Shown here piece after piece: positions 1-12,194 of a DNA stretch of 64,000 nt. Source of the stretch: Erinaceus europaeus (Eukaryota > Chordata > Mammalia > Eulipotyphla > Erinaceidae). The notes beneath the pieces were generated by a model. It searched no databases. It saw nothing but the letters and a program-made list of their open reading frames with translations, and was not told the DNA's origin. A program made the position numbers and the translations under genes. The number at the start of each line of letters is the position of its first letter. Position 1 is the first letter of the stretch. The DNA is taken from positions 72,695,729 to 72,759,728 of the forward strand of contig NC_080162.1 in the NCBI RefSeq assembly GCF_950295315.1. The letters run 5' to 3'.

Positions 1-1345
1 AACAAAAGAAGGAGAAGACCCAAATAAATTAGATTGTTAATGAAAGCAGAGATATCACAACAGACACCACAGAAAGGTAATATATCATGTGAGGCTTTTA
101 TGTACAATTATATGCCACCAAGCTATAGAACCTGGAAGAAATGGACGAGTTCCTAGATACCTATGAACTTCCAAAATTTAATAAAGATGAACAGGCTCAT
201 CACAGCTAATGAAATTGAAACAGTTATCAAAAACCTTCTCAAGAATAAAAGTCCTAGATCAGATGGTTTTACAAGTGAATTCTACAAAATCTTCAAAGAA
301 GAGTTAATACCTCTACTTTTAAAAGTCTTCCAGAAGACTGAAGACACAGGAACACTCCCTTCCATCTTCTATGAAGTCATAATCACTCTAACACCAAAAA
401 TAGACAGGGACACAACCAAAAAAGAAAACTACAAACCAATACCTCTGATGAACATAGATGCTAAAATATTGAACAAAATCCTAGCCAACTGGATACAGCA
501 GTGTATTAAAAAGATTGTTTATGGACAGTATATTCACCACAGAAGAGATGCAAAAGGCCAAGGAATACATGAAAAAATGTTCAAAGTCTTTGATTATCAG
601 ATAAATACAAATAATGACAAGAATGAGATACCACTTCACTCTTGTGAGAATGTCATACATCAGAAAAGGTAGCAGCAGAAAACGCTGGAGAGGGTGTGGG
701 GTCAAAGGAACCCTCCTGCACTGCTAGTGGGAATGTAAATTGGTCCAACCTCTGTGGAGAGCAGTCTGGAGAGCTCTCAGAAGGCTAGAAATGGACCTAC
801 CCTATGATCCTGCAATTCCTCTCCTGGGGATATATCCTAAGGAACCCAACACACCCATCCAAAAAGATTTGTGTATACCTATGTTCTTAGCAACACAATT
901 TGTAATAGCTAAAACCTGGAAACAACCCAGGTGTCCAACAACAGATGAGTTGTGGTCTATATACACAATGGAATACTACTCAGCTATTAAAAACAGTGAC
1001 TTCACCGTTTGCAGCCCATCTTGGATGGGCCTTGAAGAAATAATGCTCAGTTAAATAAGTCAGAAACAGAAGGATGAATATGGGATGATCTTACTCATGG
1101 CAGAAGTTGAAAAACAGGCTCAGAAGAGAAAACACAAGTAGAATCTGAACTGGAGTTGGCATATTGCACCAAAGTAAAACACTCTGGGCTGGGTTGTGGG
1201 GAGAGTACAGGTCCAAAAAGGATGGCAAAGGACCTCGTGGGGGTTGTATTGTTATGTGGAAAACTGAGAAATGTTATGCATGTACAAACTATTGTATTTA
1301 CTGTGAATGTAAAACATTAATCTGCCAATAAAGAAAATTTTAAAA
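1..1345 (+). mobile_element. L1 LINE, internally deleted, 3' part
   Basis: Lineage-specific L1 that begins before the window. The first 160 bases and the frame at 163-672 encode the start of the ORF2 reverse transcriptase domain. The end carries the L1 3' UTR with AATAAA at 1327-1332 and a short A-rich tail. Around 510-530 the sequence jumps from the RT domain directly to the ORF2 C-terminal region that other L1 copies here show at 5968 onward, so the central RT and most of the C-terminal half are missing. Confidence 0.9.
163..672 (+). pseudogene. L1 ORF2 fragment (RT N-terminal part fused to C-terminal region)
   Basis: 169-residue open stretch of L1 ORF2. Residues about 15-115 carry the L1 RT N-terminal signature (KSPRSDGFTSEFY, then the MNIDAKILNKILANWIQQ block). 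The catalytic FADD region is absent because of the internal deletion. From about residue 122 the protein matches the region before the L1 C-terminal domain. The frame then breaks at about 672 and the C-terminal part continues in another frame (740-1054: DLPYDPAIPLLGIYPKE, then PRCPTTDELWSIYTMEYYSAI). Not functional. Confidence 0.85.
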
Positions 1346-1737
1346 ACTGTTGTATTAAGATCCTCTACTATTATTGTCACTGTTGATGTATTCCTTCATG
1401 TCTATTAATACTTATTTTGTATAATAAGGTTAATATAAAGCGAAAGGAAGAGAGTCCCCATTTTATAATGCCCTATTTGTTTATATATAGGTATGTGTTT
1501 TACTACCAAGTCACCTCTCCAGCACTTCACTCATTTTAAGAACTGTTTTACTCATTATAGAATTCTTCGTTGAAATATGTTTTTAATACTTTAAATATAT
1601 CCTCATGAGTTATCAAGATAGTTCACTTGTATAGTGTGCCTGCTTTGTCATACACTCAACCCAGTTTCAAGCCCAATCCCCATTATACATTAGGAAGCTT
1701 GAGTGCTGTGATATCTTCCTCTCTCATTGATTAATTA
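1346..1737. other. Non-coding spacer, AT-rich
   Basis: No ORF, RNA gene or repeat unit recognised. It ends in a short ATTA repeat just before the poly(T) side of the next retroposon. Confidence 0.5.
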
Positions 1738-2241
1738 ATTAATTTATTTATTTTAAAAAGAAGACATAAACAAAACCACAGGATAGGAGGGGTACAACTC
1801 CACACAATTCCCACCACCAGATCTCTGTATCCCATCCCCTCCCCTGATAGCTTTCCTATTCTTTATCCCTCTGAAAGTATGGACCCAAGGTCATTGTGGG
1901 TTGCAGATGGTGGAAGGTCTGGCTTCTGTAATTGCTTCCCCGCAGAACATGGGTGTTGACTGGTTGATCCATACTCTCAGCCTGCCTCTCTTTCCCTAGT
2001 GGGTGGGGCTCTGGGGAAGTGGAACTCCAGGACACATTGGTGGGGTCATCTGTCCAGGGAAGTCTTGTCAGCATCCTGCTGGCATCTGGAACCTGGTGGC
2101 TGAAAAGAGAGTTGACATACAAAGCCAAACAAATTGTTGAACAATTATGGACCTAAAGGCTGGGATAGTTCAGGTGAAGTCTTGGGGGGGTACTTACTGC
2201 AGACTATTGTGTACTTTTGCTTTCAGGTATATATTTTGCCC

Positions 2242-2748
2242 TGTCGTATGCTTTACATAGGTTTGTTCTAGCCCTCCCCCACCAAGAGAATTAGATCAGT
2301 CCAGTTAGTTTTCGCGGGCCCGCTTGGCCCCACCCCTAGGAACCTCGCCAGAGTTCCAGAGTTCCTGAGTTCCAGAGAGAGAGTTGGAGAGTTCCACAGT
2401 TGGAGAGTTGAAGAGTTGCAGAGTGCCAGAGTTTCAGAGTTACAGAGTAAGAGAGAGTTCCACAGTTGAAGAGTTTCAGAGTTCCAGAGTTCTAGAGTTG
2501 GAGAGAGAGTTCGGAGAGTGCCAGAGTTGGAGAGTTCCTGGGTTCCTGAGTTCCAGAGTAAGAGAGAGTGCTTGCGCCGCAGCAAAGAGACAGCAGAGTT
2601 CTGTTTGGTGATTAGTTTGTCTTAGTTTATGAATCGTTGTTCCTGAATAAAGAAATACAGCTTCCCTGCCCAGCCGTTGTCTCCGCGTCTCTGTTACCCG
2701 CCCGTGAAGCTAGCACGGCCAGCAAGAGACTCCAAAATTTTAACAACA
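2242..2748 (+). mobile_element. Solo LTR of an endogenous retrovirus (class II-like)
   Basis: 507-bp insertion in the retroposon. It begins TGTCG and ends CAACA and is flanked by the exact 6-bp duplication ttgccc (2236-2241 and 2749-2754). TG...CA ends with a 6-bp duplication are typical of class II (ERVK-like) elements. A poly(A) signal AATAAA is at 2646-2651. Positions 2350-2565 are an irregular array of GAGTT-based units. No internal proviral sequence is present, as expected after LTR-LTR recombination. Confidence 0.8.
2350..2565 (+). repeat. GAGTT/CAGAGTT degenerate tandem array inside the LTR
   Basis: Roughly 20 or more imperfect units of the kind agagttccagagtt and gagagttgaagagttg, on one strand, filling much of the LTR before its poly(A) signal. 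Other repeats of this window do not have it. Confidence 0.75.
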
Positions 2749-3355
2749 TTGCCCTAGTTTATGGATACATGTGAACATATGCTCTAGCTCAGGGGACCTG
2801 GTCTATACCTAGGTTTTGGGATTTTGTTAGGAAATGAACCACCTGGAATGAAATTAGAGAATACTATGAAAGGAAAGGTCTCACCTGAGTGATGAAGCTG
2901 AAGGGTTGTCATTCCACACCTGAAGTCTCTGGTCACAGTCTGAAGTGAAGCATGCTGGGGTGTCACTCATTGTGTTGATCAGGTTGCGATCCGTGGATGC
3001 AATATTATTTATTTGAATTGAGAGCAGCATGCAGAAAAGTGGGCCCCACCCTAAGGTTCCAGGACTGGGGGAAATATAGGCTCTATAGTGGAAATGTGAG
3101 GTTCCTATTGTCTTAGGGTTCAAGAAGACAATGGATAGTTATTGTTATCATCACATTATTTGATGATAGGGTTAACTTTAGAATGTCCCTTTGATAGAGT
3201 GGGGTATAGTACCCAGCATCTTGTATATAGCTGTGTTGTCGATTGCTTCTGTTCTCCCTGGTCTAGGCTTTTGGGAGAGAACATATCAAAGACAGCCTAT
3301 GTATTAAAAAGACTCGGTCTGTGTTTTAAGAAGTTCTAGATATATCATCAGTTTT

Positions 3356-4078
3356 TCGCCTCTCATATTAATTAAATAGTGGTTTATATAATGTTTACAC
3401 TTTAATAGGATTGTCCATAACCACCACTCCCACCACCAAAAGACTGTGTCCCATCCCCACCATCCACCCCCGCCCCCCCCAACCTTCACCATGCCGGGAA
3501 GCCCAATAGCCACCCTCCCCTTCACCACAGTGTTTTTTACATTGGTGCCCTGCTCTCGATTTAGTCAGATCCTGCTTTTAGTTTCCCTCTCTGTTCTTCT
3601 TTCTCAACTTCTGTTGCACAAGAGCATGCAGGGAATACCCCCAACACTTCATCTGCACTATTACAGTCTTTAGGTCCATGATTGTTCAACAATTTGTTTG
3701 GCTTTGTATGTTAACTCTCTTTTCAGCCACCAGGTTCCGGATGCTGATCAGACTTCCCTGGACAGATGACCCCATCAATGTGTACTGGAGCACCACTTCC
3801 TCAGAGCCCCACCCTACTAGGGAAAGAGAGAGGCAGACTGGGAGTATGGATTGACCAGTCAATGCCCATGTTCAGCGGGGAAGCAATTACAGAAGCCAGA
3901 CCTTCCACCCTCTGCAATCCACAATGGCCCTGGATCCATACTCCCAGAGGGATAGAGAATGGGAAGGCTATGGGTGGGATGTGGAGATCGGGTTATGGGA
4001 ATTGTGCAGAATTGTACCCCTTATTCTATGGCTTTCTTAATGTCTCTTTTCTTAAATTAAAAAAAAAAGTTTGAGACA
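3356..4078 (+). mobile_element. Poly(A) retroposon with a different 5' module (copy B)
   Basis: From about 3640 it carries the shared 3' module (CAACAATTTGTTTGGCTTTG, a pyrimidine tract ending ttttcag, then the conserved block) and ends in an A tract at 4060-4070. Its 5' 280 bases (3356-3640) differ from the 5' part of the copies at 41217 and 61663 but resemble 4079-4265. It abuts copy A head to head. Confidence 0.65.
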
Positions 4079-4265
4079 TACAATTTTTCCCCTCTCACAT
4101 TAATTAAATAGTGATTTATATTACTACAATTTAATAGGAGTATACATAGACACCATTCCCACCATCAAAAGATTGTGTCCCCTCCCACCTACCCATACCT
4201 GCCATGGGAAGCCGAATGTCCAACCTCCCCCTCACCACAGGTTTTTACTTTGGTGCCCTACTCTG
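4079..4265 (+). repeat. Second copy of the alternative 5' module
   Basis: This sequence parallels 3356-3560: a ctctcacattaattaaatag start, an accattcccaccatcaaaag segment, and a ttttactttggtgccctact end. It has no 3' module attached. Confidence 0.55.
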
Positions 4266-4374
4266 TCTCTCTTTCTACCTCAAAAAGTCAGCCAGAGTGA
4301 GAGGACCCAGAAATGACAATAAATACATAAGTCCTCTCACTCCCTTACAGCCATCAGTGTTTCTGCTGAGAAGT

Positions 4375-4925
4375 AGGTGATAGCCATAGTGAGGATATCT
4401 TATATGTGCTGACTCATTTCTCTTGCTGCTTTCAAGATTCTAACTTTGACTTTTGACAATTTAAATACAAAGTGTTTCAATGTATGACATTTGTAGTCCT
4501 TCCAATTTCCTGGATTTGTAGATATGTATCTTCAGATTTGGTAAGATTCAACTACTATTTTTTCAAACAATCTCTTCAACTTGCTCTCTCATTTTCTTCA
4601 AGGACTACCATAATATGATACTGTCCCATGACTCACTTTGACTCTGTTCACTTGTCTTCATTTTCTTTTTTTCTTTCTGTTATTGTGACTTAATAATTTC
4701 AATTGTCCTATATACAAACAGACCAATTTTTCAATTTGTTCAAATCTAAGACTTCTAGTGAGTTTTTCATTTCAGTTAGTATATTTCAGTTCCAGAATTT
4801 GTTTCCTTTTTGTAATTTATACCTTTTTGTTGACTTTCTCGTTTTGTTTATGTTATTTCCTCCATTTCATTTTTCTGGTCTATGTTTTCCTTGAACTTTT
4901 TGAACATACTTAACGTAGTTGTTTT
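4375..4925. repeat. Ancient mammalian L1-type repeat, first part
   Basis: Diverged AT-rich sequence with segments I recognise from old L1 elements of mammals (around tttctcttgctgctttcaag at 4420, and the tttcagttccagaattt stretch at 4785). It resumes after the young L1 at about 6804-7010, which shows the L1 landed inside it. Subfamily not assigned. Confidence 0.5.
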
Positions 4926-4940
4926 AAAGTTCTCGTGTAG

Positions 4941-6788
4941 TCAAAAGTCACTGGCATTCCTCTATGCAAACACTAAGTTAGAAGAAATTGAAATCCAGAA
5001 ATCAATTCCTTTTACTATAGCGACAAAAACAATAAAATATCTAGGAGTAAATCTAACCAAGGAAGTGAAAGACTTGTATACTGAAAATTATGAGTCACTA
5101 CTCAAAGAAATTGAAAAAGACACAAAGAAGTGGAAAGATATTCCATGTTCATGGGTTGGAAGAATTAACATCATCAAAATGAATATATTACCCAGAGCCA
5201 TCTACAAATTTAATGCTATCCCCATCAAGATCCCAAGCACATTTTTTAGGAGAATAGAAAAAATGCTACAAATGTTTATCTGGAACCAGAAAAGACCTAG
5301 AATTGCCAAAACAATCTTGAGAAAAAAGAACAGAACCGGAGGCATCACGCTCCCAGATCTCAAATTGTATTATAGGGCCATTGTCATCAAAACTGCTTGG
5401 TACTGGAACATGAATAGACACACTGACCAGTGGAATAGAATTGAGAGCCCAGAAATGAGGCCCCTCACCTATGGACATCTAATCTTTGACAAAGGGGCCT
5501 AGACTATTACATGGGGAAAGCAGAGTCTCTTCAACAAATGGTGTTGGAAACAATGGGTTGAAACATGCAGAAGAATGAAACTGAATCACTGTACTTCACC
5601 AAATACAAAAGTAAATTCCAAGTGGATCAAGGACTTGGATGTTAGACCACAAACTATCAAATACTTAGAGGAAAATATTGGCAGAACTCTTTTCCGCATA
5701 AATTTTAAAGACATTTTCAATGAAACGAATCCAATTACAAGGAAGACTAAGGCAAGTATAAACCTATGGGACTACATCAAATTAAAAAGCTTCTTCACAG
5801 CAAAAGCAACCACTACCCAAACCAAGAGACCCCTCACAGAATGGGAGAATATCTTTACATGCCATACATCAGATAAGAGTTTAATAACCAACATATATAA
5901 AGAGCTTGCCAGACTCAACAACAAGACAAGAAAAAATCCCATCCAAAAATGGGGGGAGGACTTGGACAGAATATTCACCAAAGAAGAGATCCAAAAGGCC
6001 GAGAAACACATGAAAAAATGCTCCAAGTCTCTGATTGTCAGAGAAATGCAAATAAAGACAACAATGAGATATCACTTCACTCCTGTGAGAATGTCATACA
6101 TCAGAAAAGGTAACAGCAGCAAATGCTGGAGAGGGTGTGGGGTCAAAGGAACCCTCCTGCACTGCTGGTGGGAATGTCAATTGATCCAACCTCTGTGGAG
6201 AACAGTCTGAAGAACTCTCAGAAGGCTAGAAATGGACCTACCCTATGACCCTGCAATTCCTCTCCTGGGGATATATCCTAAGGAACTCAACACATCCATC
6301 CAAAAAGATCTGTGTACACATATGTTCTTGGCAGCACAATTTGTAATAGCCAAAACCTGGAAGCAACCCAGGTGTCCAACAACAGATGAGTGGCTGAGCA
6401 AGTTGTGGTCGATATACACAATGGAATACTACTCAGCTATTGAAAATGGTGACTTCACCGTTTTCAGCCGATCTTGGATGGACCTTGAAAAAATCATGTT
6501 GAGTGAAATAAGTCAGAAACAGAACGATGAATATGGGATGATCTCACTCTCAGGCAGAAGTTGAAAAACAAGATCAGAAAAGAAAACACGAGTAGAACCT
6601 GAAATGTAAAAGACTCTGGGGTGGGTGGGTGGGGAGAATACAGGTCCAAGAAGGATGAAAAATGATATAGTGGGGGTTGTATTGTTAAAAGGGAAACTGG
6701 GCAATGTTATGCATGTACAAACTATTGTATTTACTGTTGAATGTAAAACATTCATTTATTTCCCAATAAAGAAATAAATTTTTAAAAA
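4941..6788 (+). mobile_element. L1 LINE, 5'-truncated, with TSD
   Basis: Contains the last third of ORF2 and the complete 3' UTR with AATAAA near 6763 and an A-rich tail. Flanking direct repeats of 15 bp with one mismatch (4926-4940 and 6789-6803, aaagttctcgtgtag versus aaagttctcatgtag) mark a target-primed insertion. Confidence 0.9.
4969..6564 (+). pseudogene. L1 ORF2 C-terminal half, broken frame
   Basis: Encodes the end of L1 ORF2 in three successive open pieces (to 5502, 5575-6210, 6232-6564). Typical blocks: [16 protein letters not shown] region, [30 protein letters not shown], then the C-terminal domain with [25 protein letters not shown] and MEYYSAI. Stops near 5500 and 6210 and frame changes make it non-functional. 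No RT active-site motif is included because of 5' truncation. Confidence 0.85.
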
Positions 6789-7022
6789 AAAGTTCTCATG
6801 TAGATAGCTCAATGTCTAGACTTCCTCAGGGATAATTTTGACCATTTGTTTTTGTCTCTTTGAACACAACAGACTGTTTTGTTTCTTTGTTATGATTTTC
6901 TTATTGAAAATTGAACATTTGGACAACTATCTCTCCCAGTTTTGTTTTGTTTTATAGATGAATTTGATGCTAGATTAGTCCTTCACCAAGACAGAAACTT
7001 AAATTCTTCTCTAGAATTTTTT

Positions 7023-7314
7023 TGCACATTTCTTTAAAAAAATATTTATTTATTTATTCCCTTTTGTTGCCCTTGTTGTGTTTTATTGTTGTAGTTATTA
7101 TTGTTGTCTTTGTTGTTGGATAGGACACAGAGAAATGGAGAGAGAAGGGGAAGCTAGAAGGGGAGAGAAAGACAGACATCTGCAGACCTGCTTCATTGTT
7201 TGTGAAGCGAACCCCCTGCAGGTAGGGAGCTGGAGGCTCGAACTGGGATCCTTATGCTGGTCCTTGAGCTTTGCGTCACGTGCACTTAACACGCTGCACT
7301 ACCACCCAACTCCC
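7023..7314 (-). mobile_element. tRNA-derived SINE, family A
   Basis: The tRNA-like head is at the right end on the minus strand (box B near ggctcgaactgggatcc), followed by the purine-rich strand of the pyrimidine core and a TTATTTATT tail. 14-bp TSD ctctagaatttttt at 7009-7022 and 7315-7328. Confidence 0.9.
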
Positions 7315-7328
7315 CTCTAGAATTTTTT

Positions 7329-8113
7329 AAGCTTGCAACTTACTTGAATCTGCATGTAGCTTTCTCTGTTATCCTACGAACATACCTGTTTTTGAATGTC
7401 TTACTAATATATATATATAATTCCAGAACTTCAGACTCTTCTTGGGAACATTAATGTTTTGTTGTGTGTGCCCACCCCCCCCCCCCATAATCTCTCATCT
7501 CAGGCCTCTATGTATCTCTATTCTCCCTGGAACTATCATGAGCATTGCTTATTGCTTCCTCTGCCTGAGAGCCAGTTTAGGTAAAAACAGGACTAATCAT
7601 TTAGGCCATTCTTATTATATAGAATGCTGTCAATGAAGCTTCCTTTGCTACCTTGATTTGAGGGAGGGACCAGGAAATTGGGCTGCTGCCTCCACCAGAC
7701 CAAGGTCGCTGCTGTAACAGTAGAATATGGTTCAAAGAACTGATGAAATTGCCACAAAATACTTCCTACTGTTTTGAAGGTAGCTCTTATTTATTGGTTG
7801 TGCTAACTTGTTTGCTATAAATTTGTACTATTTTCTAAAACTCAACTCATTGGGAAGTGGGGCATGTATTTTTGGATTCTTCTATGGAAGGAATGAAGCA
7901 CTGGAGCTTCTTACTGCCATTTTGGTGCTCTCAATGGACACTACATCATAAACATTCAAATAGTTGACTGCACAGTTCAGGGAAGTGCACAACACAGCTG
8001 GTGTGAATGTGTACAGAGCAGAAACTATAGTGGATAACTAAGATCAAGAAAAGCCTTTGGGGAAAGATAGATTTTGAACTGAAGAAGGGAAAAGAAAAAA
8101 TCCAGGGCAAAGA
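7329..8113. other. Non-coding spacer
   Basis: No gene found. A run of about 15 C lies near 7472-7487. The first part probably continues the old L1-type repeat. Confidence 0.4.
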
Positions 8114-9262
8114 GAGGAAAATATTGGCAGAACTCTTTTCCATCTAAATTTTATAGGCATCTTCAATGATACAAATTCAACTGCAAGGAAGATTCAAATG
8201 ATAACAAACCAATGGGACTACATCAAATTAAAAAGCTTCTGCAGAGCAAAAGAAACCGTTGCTCAAACAAAGAGATTCCTTTCATAATGGGAGAAGATCT
8301 TTCTATGCCATACATCAGACAAAAAGCCAATAAGCAAAATATACATAGAGCTCACCAAACTCAGCAAAAAAAAAAAAAAAAGAAAGAAAGAAAGAAAGAA
8401 AAGAAAAGAAAAGAAAAAAAACCACCAAAAAATGGGGAGAGGATATGAACAGAATATTTGGATCAAAGAAGAGATCCAAAAGGCCAACAGACAAGAAAAA
8501 AATGCTCCAAGTCACTGACTTTCAGATAAATGCAAATAAAAACAACAATGTGATACCATTTCACTCCTGTGAGAATATCATACATCAGAAACAATAGCAA
8601 CAATAAATGCTGGAAAGGTTGTGGAGGCAAAGGAATCTCCCTACTCTGCTGATGGGAATGTAAATTTGTTCAACCCCTGTGAAGAGCAGTCTGGAGAACT
8701 CTCAGAAGGATTGGAATGGACCTATTATATGACCCTGCAATTCCTCTCCTGGGAGATATATCTTAGGAAACCAGACACACCCATCCAAAAAGACCTGTGT
8801 ATACCTGTGTTCATAGCAGCACTACTTGTAATAGCCAAAATCTGGAAGCAATCCAGGTGTTTAACAGCAGATAAGTGGCTGAACAAGTTGTGGTATATAT
8901 ACACAATGAAATACTACTCAGCTATTAAAAGTGGTTCACCTTCTTCACCTAATCTTGGATGGACTTGAAGGAATCATGTTAAGTGAGATAAGTCTGAAAG
9001 AGAAGGGTGAATATGAGATGATCTCCCTCATAGACAGAAGTTGAGAAAAAATAACAAAAGTGGAAGCACAAAGCAGAACTTGGACTGGGTTTGCACCAAA
9101 GTAAAAGACTTTGGGGAAGAGGAGGTTAGGGGAGGTATTTCATGTCCTAGTGCACAATGATGAAGGAGGACCTAGGCAGAAAACTGAGAAATTTTACACA
9201 TGGACCAATAACTGTATTTATTGTTGACTGTAAAGCATTAGTCCCTCCAATAATGTTTTTAT
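8114..9262 (+). mobile_element. L1 LINE, 5'-truncated, older copy
   Basis: Matches the same ORF2 C-terminal and 3' UTR region as 5670-6790 but is more diverged, with many frame breaks. An A/GAAA microsatellite (8368-8424) has expanded inside it, next to the segment corresponding to 5930. The 3' end near 9262 lacks an obvious AATAAA and no TSD was found. Confidence 0.85.
8368..8424 (+). repeat. Poly(A)/(GAAA)n microsatellite in L1
   Basis: About 17 A followed by GAAA and GAAAA units. It explains the lysine-rich low-complexity frame seen here. Confidence 0.9.
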
Positions 9263-10059
9263 GGTTCAACAATTTTCTTAAGCAAGAAAGAGGCTCAAGA
9301 AAGGGAAATACCTACCTTGTCCTGATACTGTTGGAAGGCTGATGTAGGCTGGAGCCCAGGGAGGTGTAGGGACCAAAACAAACAGGGCCAGGCAGCCAGT
9401 ATAAGCACATTGGACTTGACTTTAACTGTAATGAGAACCCATAGAAGGTTTTAAGAACCAAAGCAACCTTAAGATTCTTTGTCTAGGATGACGTGACTGC
9501 TATGTAGATAAAGCCTTAGAGTAGAAGCAGAGAGACCAATGAGAAGGCCAATATAGCCACTCTGGTGAGAGGTGAGGTCAGAGACTGGGAATTAGGGGCA
9601 GCCCTTGGCATGAAACACAGTGAGGCTGAGAGTTTTGTGGGGACATGCTGGCAGCACCTCTGAGGGTTTTCAAACCCAATGAATAGCCCTGGCCAAGTCA
9701 AATCTATCTTGATGCTGGGACAAGAGGGAGGGTGTTTGTGCCCCTGTGGACTTCTGAAGCTCTGGGCCTTGCCTTCCCAGCTGTGCTTTTCTCCAGGGAA
9801 AAGAAGACAAGCTGTGCCCCTAGGGTTTGCTGAACCAGTATCTGAAAGGTCCAGGATTCTTTCAAACAGAAACTAGGCCATCGAGCAGAAGGGGAAGCTG
9901 GGCCTAAGGGAGAGGGCAAGGCTATGGCCTTTAGTAGGGGTGAGTCAGGGTCTGCATCATATAGCTCCCGCTGAAACCCAGGGGCCAGCATGTTCCTTGT
10001 GGCTGAAATTACACACCAGGATTCCGGAGTTCGACTGGCCTGACAAGAGTCCTGATCCA
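9263..10059. other. Unique non-coding DNA
   Basis: Two open frames of up to 118 codons overlap here on opposite strands, but neither has recognisable domains. No gene supported. Confidence 0.4.
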
Positions 10060-10200
10060 TTATGCAACTCTGTGTAGGCCACTGCTCCCCTGTAAGTGTG
10101 AGATCATACTCTCCACCACTCTGGGTTACTGGAAATTATGTGAGTTAATGGTCGCATAGTCAATGCCTGGCTCACAGAAGGTGTTCAACAAGAGTTTCTG
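10060..10200 (+). repeat. MIR-like SINE remnant
   Basis: Matches the 3' half of MIR as recalled: ttatgtgagttaatggtcg, then caatgcctggctcacagaag and gtgttcaac. Confidence 0.5.
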
Positions 10201-10644
10201 ATGGTGTTAGAAATCACTGATAATGGGAATTATTACCAGGAGGATATTGCCAATAAATTTAGGCAACATCAGAAGTGCAGACTCTAGTTTGGTCAGGTTT
10301 GGGAGAATGTCAGACAGACAAGTCACTTCTTCTTCCCTTCTAGCCACAAAGTTACTGCTCTGAGATGCTGTCACAAGCTCAAAGTGAAATGTCACAGCTC
10401 AAGGTGAAGTTACCATGATTGTGATTGCAACTGTGCTCCATAGACTGGTGGCATTTGTGCTGAACTTTGAACTGGAGTTGACAGTAGAGATACTAAGGTG
10501 CTGGGGTGTGGTACTGCAGGGAATCAAAAGAAGTCTGACCAGAGGCTTAGATGAAAAAACATCTCTTATTTGGGGGTGTAGGTGGAGGTAGGCTCAGTTC
10601 ACTTATAGTGAAGAGAGAGGTGGTAACAATGAGAAGGTAGATAA

Positions 10645-10950
10645 GGGAGTTGGGTGGTAGCACAGTGGGTTAAGCACAGGTGGTACAAAGTGCAAGGACC
10701 TAAGGAAAGATCCCAGTTTGAGCCCCTGGCTCAAGAATCCCACTTCTAGCCCCTGGCTTCCCACCTGTGGGGGAATCGCTTCATAGGAGGTGAAGCAGGT
10801 CTGCAGGTGTCTATCTTTCTCTCCCCCTGTCTTCCCCTACTCTCTCCATTTCTCTCTGTCCTATCCAACAATGACAACAACAATAATAACTACAACAATA
10901 AAACAACAAAGGCAACAAAAAAGGGAATAAATAGTAAATAAATATTTTTT
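10645..10950 (+). mobile_element. tRNA-derived SINE, family A
   Basis: Head gggagttgggtggtagcac, a duplicated stretch around the box B region (gcccctggct occurs twice), tctgcaggtgtctatctttc core, AAC/AAT-rich 3' part and A-rich end. The internal duplication makes it slightly longer than other copies. Confidence 0.85.
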
Positions 10951-12194
10951 TAAAAGACGGTAGCTACATGGCAATAAAGTTGTTGATTGCAACTAGATTG
11001 TGGACATCAAGGTAGGGGGATTTGGTTTTCACCTGGGAAGGAATGGGGAGCTGTGACTGTTTTGAGAAGAGCGCTATCCTTAGAGCTGGGTTTCAGGAAG
11101 ACTAATCTGTCCACCTGTCCATAGATTAAAGGCCCTGACCACTGACCTAGAGTCATGAAGGTGGTCTCAGCTAGGGCCCAACCCTGAACGGTGGGAGTGT
11201 AGCTGGAGAGAGATTCCAGGGATGAGCAATAGAATCTGCAAGGCTGGCCAGCTAACAGATGCAGCAGGTTGGAGAGAGCATGAAAGGCCCCATCCGGCCT
11301 GGGGAGTGTGAGCAGAGGCACAGGCATTTGTCTCTGTAGGTCTGGATCTGGAGAGTGGCGCTAGAACTGGCGACAGGTATGTCACAATGGATTTGTCTGA
11401 GAAGAGGAGTGTCACATAGGGATGCTGGCTGTGGCAGGTGCCTCAACCAAGTGTGGCTCCTGGCTGGCCCCTGGCAGACTTCTCTCTCTCCTCTGTTGTC
11501 AACAGTCCTCATGTTACACTTCCTTTCTGGCCCTCACTCAGTCTGCATCATTTTAAGGAACTTGGAAACCAGGCCTCATGTCTTTAACTTACAAAATTAT
11601 ACACTCCAATGAGCCGGAAAGGGGCTTTTGGAATAATTCTATTGAAAATATGTGGGTTTTCGCCTTGAAATGATCTTCCTGAAATTATCCCCTTTCTCTC
11701 TTTATAAATATTAAAAAGAAGGAATCAGAGCTTAGTGCTTTAAATCCCTATTCAGGGACTTTCTCATCTGCCTCCCGGGAAAGCAACCAGTCATTTCTGA
11801 GGAAGGAAAAGAGGAGGCTGGCTCAGTTTTCTTTGGTGTGATACTCTCCCCACTCAAATCCATACTTTGGGGTACCCCTGACCAACCCCTCCCTGTCCCC
11901 TCTTCTACAACTAAGCTGAGATTTTCTGGAATATAATGTGTCAGTGTAAGGGTATGAAAGAAAAGAGCAAGCTAGAGGGAGGGAGGTGGCTTAGAAGAAG
12001 AAAAATAGTGAGATGAAGAAAGAACCAAAAACACAGAGATGGGCTGGGGCATAAGAGGCAGAGCTGAAGTCTGAGGAATGCAGGAGTGATCTATGGGACC
12101 TGGGGGTGGGCAACACACAGAAGCAGAGATAGAGGAAAAAGACAGAAGTGGAAAAGAAACTGGGAGGGCTAAAGGAGACAAGAAACAATGCAGC
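10951..12194. other. Unique non-coding DNA
   Basis: Several short overlapping frames, no recognisable domain, splice structure or repeat family. Confidence 0.4.

Larger units (their letters stand above)
1738..3355 (-). mobile_element. 1.1-kb poly(A) retroposon (family copy A), split by an LTR
   Basis: Minus-strand copy of a repeat seen at least eight times in this window. The T-rich 3' end is at 1738-1760. The shared 3' module (about 1780-2160) carries a 90-residue open frame at 1856-2128. The 5' part continues to about 3355 and matches the start of the complete copy at 61663. Removing the solo LTR (2242-2748) and one 6-bp duplication leaves about 1.1 kb, close to the 1131 bp of the complete copy. 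I do not recognise a parent gene. Confidence 0.75.

Noticed and set aside
2242..2748. A full provirus at the LTR site
   Set aside because: A single LTR is directly flanked by both target duplications, so no internal region remains.
5266..5478. Minus-strand frame inside L1
   Set aside because: It is the antisense shadow of the ORF2 sequence.
4941..6788. A retrotransposition-competent L1
   Set aside because: It is 5'-truncated, lacks ORF1 and most of ORF2, and has several frame breaks.
9704..10060. 118-codon frame on the minus strand as a gene
   Set aside because: No recognisable domain, no splice context, and opposite frames are similarly open.
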